Below are positions 1 through 9,868 of a DNA stretch of 64,000 bases, one piece after another. The stretch comes from Stomoxys calcitrans (taxonomy: Eukaryota > Arthropoda > Insecta > Diptera > Muscidae): positions 49,565,169 to 49,629,168 of the forward strand of contig NC_081554.1 of the NCBI RefSeq assembly GCF_963082655.1. The letters are read 5' to 3'. The notes beneath the pieces are model-generated. The model had not been told where the DNA came from, did not search any database, and saw only the letters and a list, made by a program, of their open reading frames with translations. Every line of letters starts with the position of its first letter. Position 1 is the stretch's first letter. The position numbers and the translations under genes were made by a program.

Positions 1-250
1 TTGGTGATCCTGTTGTGGTACCAAAATTCAGGTTGTCGTTGTCGTTGGCGGTGTTGTTTTTGCCCACCGACTCTGCCTCTGTTGTTGGCCATGTTAATTT
101 TCGTGTTCTTTTTGATGTTTTATGGTTGTTTGGGTTGTTGCTGCTCCTGCTGCCATTGTTGTTGGTGTTGTTGTTGCTCGAATTCATGTTGTTTTGTTGC
201 CTGTTTTGCTGTTTGGTCGTCGCTGTCATGTCGTCCGTTTGTCCATTCAT
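1..250 (-). CDS. Partial N-terminal exon of an Asn/Thr-rich fly protein, running out of the window
   Basis: A minus-strand reading frame opens with ATG at 250 (G at -3) and stays open for 83 codons to the window edge. An in-frame TAG lies a short way upstream, so 250 is the first ATG of the frame. The start reads MNGQTDDMTATTKQQN, followed by an Asn/Ser-rich stretch, a basic patch (KTSKRTRK) around residues 45-52 and another Asn/Asp-rich stretch. Low-complexity N/Q/T tracts in CAA/AAC codons are typical of real fly exons, often in regulatory or neuronal proteins, but I do not recognise the gene. The opposite-strand frames here are Leu/Cys-rich shadows of the same triplets. The alternative is non-coding CAA-type microsatellite that is open by chance. 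Confidence 0.45.
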   Translation of the reverse strand, partial: MNGQTDDMTATTKQQNRQQNNMNSSNNNTNNNGSRSSNNPNNHKTSKRTRKLTWPTTEAESVGKNNTANDNDNLNFGTTTGSP

Positions 251-375
251 TTCGAATTGGGCTCCCGCTGCTAATGTGTCCTACATGAGGGCCCAAACTC
301 AAAGACGTTTGTTGAAATTAAATGCTCACATGGACTTTTTCAATTCATTTCGCTTTGTTGTATCCTCCCAGCGGA

Positions 376-396
376 GATAGAGAGAGAGAGAGAAAG
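376..396. repeat. (GA)n microsatellite
   Basis: A short run of GA dinucleotides lies between the partial exon and the first interspersed repeat. If the exon at 1-250 is real, this is in its upstream flank. Confidence 0.6.
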
Positions 397-407
397 TACT
401 CAAGCGC

Positions 408-1250
408 ACAGTGGGATGAACCGTTAAAAAAATTTTTAAGTAAAAAAACAAATCTGATTTTAAAATTTGGAGTCAATATCGGAGGGGAAACGCATCATAC
501 TAAAACCCCCAAACCGACATGTGACAGTATTTGAACAACATGGGCGTCAAAAGTTATTTGGAAGTAGAATACGATTACAGTTTCACTTATCCGTAATTTT
601 TAGTTAAGCGTATTTCGGATAAGTGAAAAAAATTTGATTTCATAATTTAGGGTCAAGTTCTGAGAGGAAACGCATTATATTAAAACATTTGAACAATATA
701 GTCGAAACCGGATAAGAAAAACAGAAAAAAATTCATAACTTTGGTTTCAGTTATCCGTAATATTTACTTAAGCGTAGTTCGGATAAGTGACATAAAATTT
801 CAGTTAAGCGTCATAAGCATAAGTGAAAATGAATTTTTAAAAAAAAGTAGAACTCTTAAAAAGTCAGAGACAGTCATTAGTGAAACATTAAAATATGATT
901 TTGGTAATTTTATAGATGACGCCAATTTTTCCAATTCCAGATAATTTCTCATCATTTCACTTATGCGAATTTAGAGTTAGGGTGTAAAAACCATTTCAGT
1001 TTGGCGGTATCTTCAGTTAAGCGACTTTTCACGTTAGGAAATTCAGTTGCATTGAATAACACAAAAAAATGGCTATTTCCATCAAATTTCACTTAAGCGG
1101 GATTTTCCACTAAAGCGTATTGCAGTTATGCGGTTTTGACTGTATTATATGCAAATTTGGGGTCAAGTGTTTGTGATTCGTCGCCACTCCAAAAAAAGTC
1201 AAAACGACCATGTAGGTCGACAGGAACAATACGGGATACAAAAGAAAGGT
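408..1250 (+). repeat. F2 interspersed repeat copy, interrupted by a pogo-like MITE
   Basis: The outer sequence (about 408-577 and 1145-1250) belongs to a family seen again near 26.6, 55.7, 59.3 and 62.4 kb, recognised by 'gaacaatatgggtatcaaa', 'aagtagagtacgaat' and 'tttggggtcaa'. It begins with CACAGTGGGAT, which resembles a Transib-type end, but the rest of the 38-base Transib module is not present. Removing 578-1142 rejoins 'gaatacgat' with 'ta-tatgcaaatttgggg', as in other copies. No coding sequence is seen. Confidence 0.5.
578..1142. mobile_element. pogo/Tigger-like MITE with TA target duplication
   Basis: The element starts CAGTTTCACTTATCCG after TA (576-577). It ends GCGGTTTTGACTG before TA (1143-1144), so both ends begin CAGT on their own strand, as in the pogo/Tigger branch of Tc1/mariner. 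Motifs of the type TTATCCG, TTAAGCG and TTATGCG recur about ten times in both orientations inside the element. A second copy of F2 sequence lies inside it (about 630-700). There is no transposase reading frame, so it is non-autonomous. Superfamily placement is inferred from end sequence and TA only. Confidence 0.6.
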
Positions 1251-1408
1251 CTTTGAGACTATTGTAGGAATCTGATCTGTAATCTGAACCTCAAAACCGA
1301 CTTAAAGCCCGACCAGGACAATATGGATGTTAAACGAAGTTAAATAAGGAACTAATACAGAATTATTGGCCAAGTGTTTAGACCCCAGCGGACATGTAGT
1401 TGAACTGG

Positions 1409-1692
1409 CACCGTAGCGCAGAGGTTAAAATGTCCGCCAATTATGATGAACGCCTGGGTTCGAAACCTGGTGAGAACATCAGAAAAAACAGCGGTGGTTT
1501 TCCCCTCCCAATGCTGGCAGCATTTGTGAGTTGCTTAGCCATGTAAAAACTTCTTTCCAAAGAGGTGTCGCATTGTGGCACGCCATTTGGACTTGGCTAT
1601 AAAAAGGAGACCCCTTATCATTGAGCTTAACACTTGAATCGAACTGCAATCATTGATATGTAAGAAGGTAGCCCCTCTTCCATTTGCAATAT
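1409..1692 (+). repeat. tRNA-derived SINE copy
   Basis: Carries the box A-like TAGCGCAGAGG and box B-like GGTTCGAAACC of a tRNA-derived pol III promoter, then the family body (GGCACGCCATTTGGACTTGG, CTATAAAAAGGAG). The 3' part is shortened: the usual 'ccttagtggaatgttcatggg' tail is missing. Confidence 0.75.
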
Positions 1693-1731
1693 GGCATATA
1701 GACTAAACAAATTACTGCCAGCACTACTAGG

Positions 1732-2052
1732 AGGCAACCGAAGAGGAGACGCTAACATATCCGAACCCAGGCGTTCAGCCTGGTTTCGAATCCTGGCAAA
1801 AACTCCGAAAAAAATATTTCAGAGGCGGTTTTCCCTTCCTAATTCTGGCAACATTTGTGAGTTGCTAAGCCATGTAAAAACTTCTCTTCAAAGAGGTGTC
1901 TTTCTGCGGCACGCCGTTTGGACTCGGCTATAAAAAGGAGGCCCCTTATCATTGTGCTTAAAACTTGAATCGGACTCATTGAAATGTGAGAAGGTAGCCA
2001 GTGTTCCTTAGTGGAATGTTCATGGACAAAATTTGCATTTGCAATTTTACTA
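1732..2052 (+). repeat. tRNA-derived SINE copy with decayed box A
   Basis: Box B (GGTTTCGAATCCTGG), the GGCACGCCGTTTGGACTCGG core and the 3' 'gtggaatgttcatggacaaaa' tail are present, while the box A region has diverged. It lies almost head-to-tail with the preceding copy. Confidence 0.7.
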
Positions 2053-2204
2053 ATAGAAGGTTAAGGGAGTTTTCTCTTTAGTCAAACTGTAGTTGCGCAG
2101 ATTTTGTTATCCTGGATATAATGACGCCATATTCCAAGCAATGGTGATTCTATGTCATTTAAACCGCTATTTGAGAAGAAGTTCTGTACTGCTACATCTA
2201 ATGG

Positions 2205-2545
2205 AGGCCATCGTAGGGCAGAGGTTAGCATTTCCGCCTATGACGCTAAACGTCTGGGTTCGAATCTTGGCGAGAACATAAGAAAAATTTTCAGCGTTGG
2301 TTATCCCCTACTTATACTGGCGACATTTGTGAGGTACTGTACCGTTTGGTATGGCAGCCATTTAAAAACCTCTCCCCAAAGTGGTGTCGAACTACGGCAT
2401 GCCGTTCGGACTCGGCTATAAAAACGAGGCCCCTCAAGATTGAGCTTAAACTTGAATCGGACAGCACTCATTGATATGTGAGCAATTTGCCCCTGTTTCT
2501 TAAAGGAGTATTCATGGGTAAATTTGCCTTTGGATACCTAATAGG
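2205..2545 (+). repeat. tRNA-derived SINE copy
   Basis: Starts GGAGGCCATCGTAGGGCAGAG, with box B GGTTCGAATCTTGG, a variant core containing an extra 'gtttggtatggcagcc' segment, and the 3' 'ttcatgggtaaatttgc' tail. Third SINE in a 1.1-kb cluster. The extra segment also occurs in the copy near 40.1 kb and suggests a subfamily. Confidence 0.75.
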
Positions 2546-2584
2546 ACCGTTTGGAATCGGAACATCGCTGATATTGAGAGTTAT

Positions 2585-3660
2585 ATAGACATCTATATGG
2601 ATGGTTGCAACCAAAATAATCATGTTGTCCATAGGGTATACTCTGAAGAAATAAGAACGGACATATCGAAAGGCTATATACTAGCGTTGTCAATCTTATA
2701 ATGTTATATGGTGTTATGGTCTAGAGTACGAGTATGTCTAGTACGATCATCATACACGCAGTGAGGATGATACCATCGAGAGCACAGAATGAAACTCTCC
2801 CAATATACAGTCATACAATCCTATATAGTGTTGTTGTCTGGTGGACAACAATTTTAAATCCAACCGCTGTTCAGCGATCATCATACACGCAGTAAGGATG
2901 ATACCATCGAGAGCACAGAATGAAACTCTCCCATTATACAGTCATACAATCCTATATAGTGTTGTGGTTTGGTGGACAATAATTTTAAAATCCAACTGCT
3001 GTTCAGTATTGCACTGCACGAAACTCTCTACTGAAGGTTTTTGGTCTGAGCTTTTTCTTTGGATAAGAAGCGGATACCGTCAACATGCTTTCCTTGACAT
3101 AATGCCTAATGTTGCAGGAAGTGTATATCTGACATCAAATGAGTCATCCGTTTATCGATGGCCTGACGAAGCCGAGAGGAACTAAAATATAACTGGCAAT
3201 AAAAGGTAAATAGCTATCGTCACGTGGGCTTTGGTGTATACACTAAAGAAGTAGGAAGGGTAACATGGAAAAGATAACGAGATAACTGAAGTCTGTAACA
3301 AAAGAGATTCTTGGGATGGAAAAATTGGTGGAGTGGCTTAAATATAAGGTCTTTACAATGGTGGGCATCATTATCTTCTCAGGGGCATACTCTTAAGAAC
3401 TAGGACAGGACATATCGACTAGGTTCGACCCGATCATTAATGTGTGCATCAAAGGATATTCATGAGATTGCAAAAATTGGAAACATAGGTATTAGTGAAC
3501 AACTTAAAATACATATGTTCTGGGTTGCGGAGAGAGAAGTCCCAGGTTACAGCAGATCATTATAACTTTCAAGACTAGGAACTACCTTACACAATCCAGG
3601 TGAACCAAAATCTTTGGGTTTGTTTAAGGCGTAATAAATGGGTTTGTTTAAGGCGTAATA
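2585..3660 (+). pseudogene. LINE-B fragment (RNase H-bearing non-LTR retrotransposon), decayed
   Basis: Translated pieces match the better minus-strand LINE-B copy at 30.4-31.7 kb: a VVVWWT segment after the reverse transcriptase, a 'DIMPNVAGSVYLT' segment, an RNase H-like GFGVYTKE segment, and near 3.5 kb a piece resembling the C-terminal RNase H motif. Many frameshifts and stops make it non-functional. The segment around 2740-2840 is repeated at about 2875-2960 ('cacgcagtgaggatgatacc'), a local tandem duplication of roughly 130 bases. Confidence 0.6.
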
Positions 3661-3841
3661 AAAACTGAAGTAAGTTTTGGATATTGTGTTATATGCTGGG
3701 TTTAAAATCTTTTAATATCCCACTGTTCTAGTGAACATAATGTACTAAATATTGGTATTCAGTGGTTAAGTCAAAAGCAGTTGTGCTTTATGTTTACATT
3801 TAAGTTACACTCAAGGAATTCAGTCGACTGATAGTAAATTA

Positions 3842-4026
3842 GAAACTTTTGGTACTCTAAACGGAAGTTTCTAAACAATTCTCGGTCCCGGTTATTGGAG
3901 TACTACTGTGTAAAATTCTGAATAAAATACTCCAATAGCCTGGACCGACAATTGTTTAGAAACTTCCGTACAGAGTACCAAAAGTTTCTAAACAATTGTC
4001 GGTCCAGGTTCTTGGAGTACTACTGA
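3842..4026. repeat. Foldback repeat: two about 61-base inverted arms plus a third partial copy
   Basis: Arm 3842-3902 is nearly the reverse complement of 3928-3988, with a loop of about 25 bases. A third, partial copy in the first orientation follows at about 3984-4025, and both same-direction copies continue into 'tactactg'. No coding potential. It could be a foldback MITE or part of an inverted-repeat small-RNA source. Confidence 0.75.
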
Positions 4027-4530
4027 GACCTGATTTGCTTTAATTGCACCACGTTACTAATTTTATGTCGGAGAGAACTCAGCCGCTGAAAGAGGTGATC
4101 ACACATATTCCCATGTACTTATTTCGCAGATGACACAAAAAGATGCTGGATCGTCTTCAACTTTTCTTTATCACCACATCATCCTTATCACTCTCCCCAT
4201 TAGCTCAAGTCCGTCACACTCTGTGTCCAGCGTGCCTCCAAAGAACTGACGTGCAATGACCAGTCAGAACTTTTATTAGAAGTACAAGGTCAAGCTTTCT
4301 CATCCTCAGAATAAATGACGTCCTAATGTCCATGACTGATTTGCGAGGTCCCCGTATAAAGAGTTTGCACTCATAGAGTAAAGTGAGCTGATAATAGCAG
4401 ACACTGTCTGCTGACTGTTAGTAGATTATTTTGCTGCTATTGCAGCTGTAATTGTCTGTCGTTTACTGAAAATGCCTGCTGCTTAATTTATGAAGGGGTT
4501 GTTAGGAGGAGGGTAAATGGAACTTACTTA
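4027..4530. other. No gene seen
   Basis: Mixed-composition sequence between the foldback repeat and the RTE-like remnant. I see no coding frame, repeat match or RNA gene here. Confidence 0.4.
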
Positions 4531-4536
4531 AATTGG

Positions 4537-5240
4537 CTATGACAGAACGTTTGTCCCATTAGCCGAACGTAGAACAACGCTCCAAGCGCCTCGATCTTCT
4601 GAGCTCCTTCTATAATCTATGACACCAAGTTTCTTATGTATGTTTCCCACCACTTGATCTTTCCATCGGGCTTTTGGCCGCCCCGGCTTGCATGTAACAT
4701 CGTTATAGCCTTCAAAAGACTTCTTCTCTGGAGCTGCTTCATTCATTCTGACAACATAACTTACCCAACACAACCGTTGTATTTTGATGCGTTTAACTAT
4801 GCTATCGTCGTCATACAGCTCACATTCTCCGTTAATGCAAACTGGTCCACAAATTTTACGAAGAATCTTTCTCTCAAATACTCCAAGCACTCCCTCGTCT
4901 GCTTTCAACGGTACCCACGCCTCGAAACCATATAACAACACGGGAAATATCAGTGTCTTGTATAGTTTGATCTTCGTCTGTCGTGAGGTGTTCTTGTTTC
5001 TAAACTGCTTACTCAATCCAAATTGGCATCTGTTTGCCAGTATTATTGTTGGCTTTATTTCAAAACTGGTGCCATTCGTTTCGGCTACGGCGTCGCCGAG
5101 ATAGATAAATTTGTTGACTATTTCAAAGTTGATACCATCCATTTCGCTTTATCTCCATTAACTGCCAGACCCATTTTCACTGATTCCCTTTCGATTCTTT
5201 CAAAGGCTGCAATTACTACTTCCGATTTTAATGAACAGAT
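4537..5240 (-). pseudogene. RTE-like LINE: C-terminal part of the reverse transcriptase protein
   Basis: The minus-strand frame 5142 to 4537 (201 codons) has the C-terminal layout of RTE-group endonuclease/reverse transcriptases: FIYLGDAV, ANRCQFGLSKQF, KLYKTLIFPVLLYGFEAWVPL, FERKILRKICGP, ELYDDDSIVKRIKIQRL, then GRPKARWKDQV and a terminal DRGAWSVVLRSANG. Upstream on the same strand, 5143-5240 still reads like the preceding RT segment (AAFERIERESVKMGLAVNGDKAK). The catalytic YADD region and endonuclease are missing, so this is a 5'-truncated copy. The 201-codon stretch has no stop, suggesting a fairly young insertion. Confidence 0.8.
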
Positions 5241-5344
5241 AGTAGACACCTACACATTTATGTCAACTTTCGTCCATATCCGACCATTTTGTTGTTGTAG
5301 CAGTTTGTTGTGTTCTATCTTTCGTCTGTTTGATTCTGTTGAGA

Positions 5345-7155
5345 GTCAAGATCCAGGAACTCTGCGACTAAGATGGGGTGCGTCCACAGAAATCTGGGTC
5401 TGAGTCGAGTGGGTCTGGCTGGGCTGATTCCTGGTTACAATCGGGACATACAATACATCTTGCACGTTGTCATCAATCCCTGCTCTGCAGGAGTTAAGGC
5501 GGCTACATCAGCCGGAACGTTATTGAGCCAGAACTACTCTGGTTTGCCGGGGGAGGTCAATTTCTCCCGGTGCAATGAAAGGCAGACGTTCTCCAAGGAC
5601 TACATTCACCCCGGTAGCTATTTGCCACATGTGCTACCGTGTCTGCACGAATTTTGTCTAGACCTGCTTGATGTGCCGCTTGATCTTGTAGCGCTGAACC
5701 TCACGCTCTAGATCATGTAGAAATACCTTAGGGCTTCTGAGCGGTGGATATCTATCCACAAGATGATGATTTGGATGGTCTCTGCGATAACAGCCCAAAA
5801 GGTATTGCTTAGACAGCCTGTAGTTATGCTTTCGCACTGGTAGGATCTTTGCCTCTTGATGAAGGCGATCCACATGAGAACTGAGGAGACAACCCGTCTC
5901 AGTTCGGAGAGCGGCATTCTGACAGATTTGAATATTATTCCACTGCGTGTCACTGACGAGACCACACTGGCGCTACATAACTTACCACAGACCGGCCAAT
6001 TGCTTTGTACTAGGTCAATAAGGTTTCTTTGTCAGCACCCCAAGTGCTGCCGGCAAGTGACTTGAGGACTTTGGTTCTATTTTTGACTTAATCGAAAATT
6101 GCTGTGGCATGTGGGAAGAATGTGTAAGAGCTGTCAAATGTGGCGCCACGTATTTTGGGACACTTGATGGTCGGAATCATTTCCCCATCGATCATTTCTC
6201 CAGCTCGGCATTCACCTCACGCGTGGCAATTGGGCTGAAGATTTGGTGGCAGATATCTTCAGATTTCTTGCGGCGAAATACAATATGAGGCAAGTTCCTT
6301 GAGGTAGACGTTCAACTTATAGCTGATGTCAACAATAGGTGGGAGGCCTCGTGCCATGATTGTACAATCGTCTGCATATGATACGATCTCTATGCCGTCT
6401 GAAGGGTAAGGTAGAGGTTAAACAGTGCCGGAGATATTGCCTCGCCTTGGAGAACTCCCTGTTTCACTCTACAGTGTTTCGATATCTTATCTCTGAATTC
6501 CACAAACGATTGACGACCACACAGATAATTCGCGATCAAGCATTTCAGGCCTGCCTGGAAGGACATGTTGGCGATGTTCTCAAATAGTTTGGCATGGCCT
6601 TCGATAGGTCCACTGCCATGAGGACCGACCTATCACATGGCCTGGGCTGATTGAAGCCACGGCACATGTGTGCGGTGATGGCATGCAAAGCAGTTGTTGT
6701 GCTATGCAGTCTTCGGAATCCATGTTGATGCTCGGCGAATGGAAATTCACCTACGAGGCTCGGGAGGAGTAAGGAGTCTTTGAGAGAAGGGAGATCAGTC
6801 TGTACAACTCCCCCAAACTCGGGTCTTTTCGTGTAGAGGGATCGATCTGCCCATTTTCCAGACATCGGGAGCTATAAGAGTGTTCAAAGACAGGTTGAGG
6901 CGCAGTAGTAAGGTACTCAACTCCAGGTTAATCCAGATTCTTTAGCATTAATGTAGAGATTCCGTCGGGGCCCAACACCTTGGATGATTTGGCGCAACGA
7001 ATGACATTCGTAACTGCGCCCATGGTAAATTGCAATGGCTGACCATCGGCTCGAAGACCACGAATACGAGAATGGCTCTCCTCCTTGCCCTGTCACTCTC
7101 CGAATGCACAATAAATTGACGGTTGAACAACCTGGCGCATTTCTTCGGACCATTC
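5345..7155 (-). pseudogene. Jockey/CR1-group LINE remnant with reverse transcriptase motifs
   Basis: Read on the minus strand in broken frames: a pre-RT segment near 7.1 kb, then an RT palm segment with HQHGFRRLHSTTTALHAIT and VLMAVDLSKA (about 6.6-6.8 kb), a degraded YADD-like VSYADDCTIMA (near 6.37 kb), KVLKSLAGSTWGADKETLLT (near 6.04 kb), and the C-terminal EAKILPVRKHN and LSKQYLLGCYRRDHP (5.66-5.87 kb). This order fits an insect Jockey/CR1-group element. Several stops and frame changes make it a pseudogene. Exact clade is uncertain. Confidence 0.7.
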
Positions 7156-7159
7156 ACGG

Positions 7160-7342
7160 CTCCGTCGTCATATTTCGACCATATTGGGATATAGCTGTCG
7201 TATAGACCGATCTTCCGATTTAGGGTCTAAAGCTTATTATCCGATTCCTTTGAATTTTGGAACAGTGAATTGCCTCGTGACATCCGGATCGAATATGTTT
7301 CAGAACAGATCACATTTGGATATAGCCCGTTCTACGAATATA
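7160..7342 (-). repeat. Fragment of a satellite-bearing element
   Basis: Contains unit-like phrases 'gatatagctgtcgtatagaccgatc' in shorter form and 'ccgattcctttgaattttgg', as in the longer arrays near 26 and 27.5 kb. It is cut on the right by the mariner-type MITE at 7345. Confidence 0.55.
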
Positions 7343-7344
7343 TA

Positions 7345-7691
7345 TTGGGTTGCCCAAAAAGTAATTGCGGATTTTTTAAAAGAAAGTAAATGCATTTGTA
7401 ATAAAACTTAGAATGATTTGACTTCTAATAGCCACAGCAAGTACCGCCCATATCGCCCACGTTATAGATTTCCTGGTCCAAATAAAGGTATTGGTTGCCC
7501 AAAAAGTAATTGCGGATTTTAGAACAAACTTTAATCAAATATATTTTACACTTTTTTTCTAAAGCAAGCTAAAAGTAAAAGATGATAACTGACACAGGAA
7601 AAAGGATGCAATTACAGAGTCACAAGCCGTTGAAAAAATTTGTCAACGCCGACTATATGAAAAATCCGCAATTACTTTTTGGGCAACCCAA
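7345..7691. mobile_element. Mariner-type MITE with a 100-base internal insertion
   Basis: Ends are TTGGGTTGCCCAAAAAGTAA and its inverse, flanked by TA at 7343-7344 and 7692-7693. Compared with the second copy at 42274-42511, this one carries about 105 extra bases (near 7416-7520) that include another partial terminal repeat ('ttggttgcccaaaaagtaat'). No transposase is encoded. Confidence 0.8.
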
Positions 7692-7751
7692 TAAATTACA
7701 TTCTGGCTGATCAAATTTTTCGAGTGCATCTATCATTGTGCCATACTCTCT

Positions 7752-7756
7752 CAACG
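7752..7756. repeat. Left target-site duplication of the Transib element (CAACG)
   Basis: CAACG immediately precedes the CACAGTG end and is repeated exactly after the other end (12579-12583). A 5-bp GC-rich duplication is the known Transib signature. Confidence 0.9.
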
Positions 7757-7794
7757 CACAGTGGGCCAAATGGCAAAAAAATTGGAAATAAGTC
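7757..7794 (+). promoter_or_regulatory. Transib end module: heptamer, A-tract and GGAAATAAGTC
   Basis: CACAGTG at positions 1-7, an A-run at about 19-25 and GGAAATAAGTC at 28-38 of the end. The 38-base span matches the known length of conserved Transib ends. The same offsets recur at the end at 35601, which supports this being the transposase recognition unit (inference). Confidence 0.6.
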
Positions 7795-9187
7795 TACAAC
7801 TTTTTATCTGTTGATTTTAGCCATACAAAATGTTCTAGACATTTGTAGAGGAGGACATAGGCTTTCAGAAAAGTGCTGTTGTTGGTCCATATCTTTAATA
7901 CAGGGTGAGCTACAGGGTGTCAAAGTTGACCACTTTTGACTTCTCCAAGCTTCTGGGGGCCATAACTTTTGATCTACTCAACCGATTTACATGATTTAGG
8001 ACTCTAGAGAAAGAGCTTGACAAGATCTAAAAAACTTATGCATAAAGTACCATGCCATCGTGTACTGTTAAGGAGTTATGAATTGTTTAATTTTAAAATA
8101 TGAAAATTTGGCCTTGGTTTTTTTCAGTGTTTTTTAAATAACTCCGTCAATTTTAAAGCTATAAACTTCATACTTCACACAAATTATGCCAGCATATGTG
8201 TGCATAAAATACAAAAGGAATCACGTGAATATCTTTGGCGGTTTAAAAATGGCATCGTTTTCAATATGAAAAATATTTTTTTTGTCAAAAAATTGCAAAA
8301 TTTTTCAAAAAAGATACTCCCATTTCCTTTAAGTTTTCGCAAACTTTGGCCGTCAAAGCATTATCATTTCTTTCCATTTTCACAAAGTCGAGGTATTAAG
8401 AAAAGTTTTAAGTGCTAATTTGGCTAATTTCGATATCAAACAACACCGTTATCTTAAGACCAAAATGGCCAATTTTTTTACTAAACTTCAAAAGTTTCTC
8501 ACTGGAAAAAAAGTTCCACGGGGATTTTTTCGCTTTTTTTGAACTTAAATGAAAGCTTAAAATGTTCCCAACATTTTAAGGTATGTCTCGCCATATCCTA
8601 GCCATAAATGAGATCGTAGCGATCAAAATACTGAAAAAAGTCAATTTTCAAGTAGTGCTATATTCATTGCTAAAAAACAAGTATTACGTCACATTTTATT
8701 GCAAAGATGTTAAATAAACTTTTATTTGGTAACACTTCTTCTACAAAACACAAAAAGAATCATGGAAATATCTCTATTCTATTCCATTTTATGGAACCGG
8801 CAATAAAAAAGTCAATTTTTCAAAAAAGTCGAATTTCCCAAATTTTGTTTTTGTTGTCCTAATTGCACATGACACACTATAGCCATATTTACGCAACATA
8901 CCTTATCGTAAAGGAAATTTTCATACCTTTCCAACAATGTATAAAACATTTCTCAACTCGGATTCTATCTACTCTAAAATTCATTTACACTTCATTAAAC
9001 TCTATATAAAAATGTCTATTTGTGAAATGGAACCTTATATGGGGCCTACACTAAAACATTGATAGATTTGCCCAGGGTTTACAATACAAATGTGTTAGAA
9101 TAAAAAAAGGTCTCCTGCCAAAGTTTAAAAAAATTGGAATAAAAATATGTGTTTTAGAGCGAAAACACTTCGCATCGGCGTGCGTTT
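7757..9187 (+). repeat. Left terminal inverted repeat of the Transib element (about 1431 bp)
   Basis: Reverse complement of 11148-12578 across its full length, with equal arm lengths and one substitution noticed (around 9144; A here, the complement of C on the other arm). Homology ends after 'cggcgtgcgttt'. The small identical open frame in both arms (8200-8418 here) has no recognisable motif and is probably incidental. Confidence 0.92.
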
Positions 9188-9583
9188 GTATAGTACCTAC
9201 ATCTATTTTTAATGTAAGCTGATGATTTTTGAATAAAAAGTAACCTAGAAATATACCTGCATATATATATATATTTGTGTTAAGATTTGATGCAGACAAA
9301 TGTTACCTGTTTCGCTATGTCGAATTCCCAGGAAATCCACCGTATCAATGAATGTGAAAAAACCTACCCATAAAAAATTCATTGTCATTTTTTTTAACCA
9401 AATTCGAGTCCAGGTAAATAATTATAGAAGAGTAAGTAAAAAGAGGCACTTTGGACCCCTTTTTACGATTGCGTCTGATACCTGAAATGGGTCATTAATT
9501 GTGAATATATTGCATAAATATTTGAACAAAATCCAAATTTTCTTCATTATATTTTGTAGAGGCGTAAAGGACATTTATAAGTT

Positions 9584-9868
9584 ATGGAAGTCATACTGAA
9601 GTATTCCACTCTTTCGAAAATTGTATGGGACATCAAAAATGATTCCAAATCATACACGGAGTCATTTAAGGAACTTGTTTACACTTTGGACCACATATAT
9701 GGAATAAGGCTAAATAAAGACGCTTTAGACAAACTTGAAAAATTCTACAAATCATTTGAGAGAAGGTTGCCAGAATGTTCATTCGCAAAAATCAAGTTTT
9801 TCAAAATGTATGAGAAGTGGCTGAAATCGGATCTACTTATTGAAATTAAACCGCTGATTCCCATCTGA
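9584..9868 (+). pseudogene. Transib transposase, N-terminal segment (first frame)
   Basis: Ninety-four codons from ATG 9584 (G at -3 and +4) to TGA 9866-9868. An in-frame TAA at 9578 lies just upstream. The segment is Lys/Leu-rich, probably helical, and ends KSDLLIEIKPLIPI. On its own it has no known motif. It is assigned to the transposase because the next frame opens at 9858 and continues directly with the conserved catalytic DGSSG motif. Upstream, CAG/GTAAAT near 9413 and TTTTGTAG near 9559 look like an intron pair, but no convincing exon precedes them. The N-terminal part may be shortened relative to other Transib proteins. Confidence 0.6.

Noticed and set aside
408..420. CACAGTGGGAT as another Transib end
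   Set aside because: The heptamer matches, but the GGAAATAAGTC second box is missing and no partner end is found nearby.
8200..8418. 72-codon frame, identical copy at 11917-12135
   Set aside because: It is duplicated only because it lies in the Transib inverted repeats; no motif, and composition follows the AT-rich arm.
9414..9559. Intron upstream of the Transib transposase (CAG/GTAAAT to TTTTGTAG)
   Set aside because: Splice-like signals are present, but no upstream exon in a compatible frame could be supported, so it is only mentioned with the N-terminal segment.
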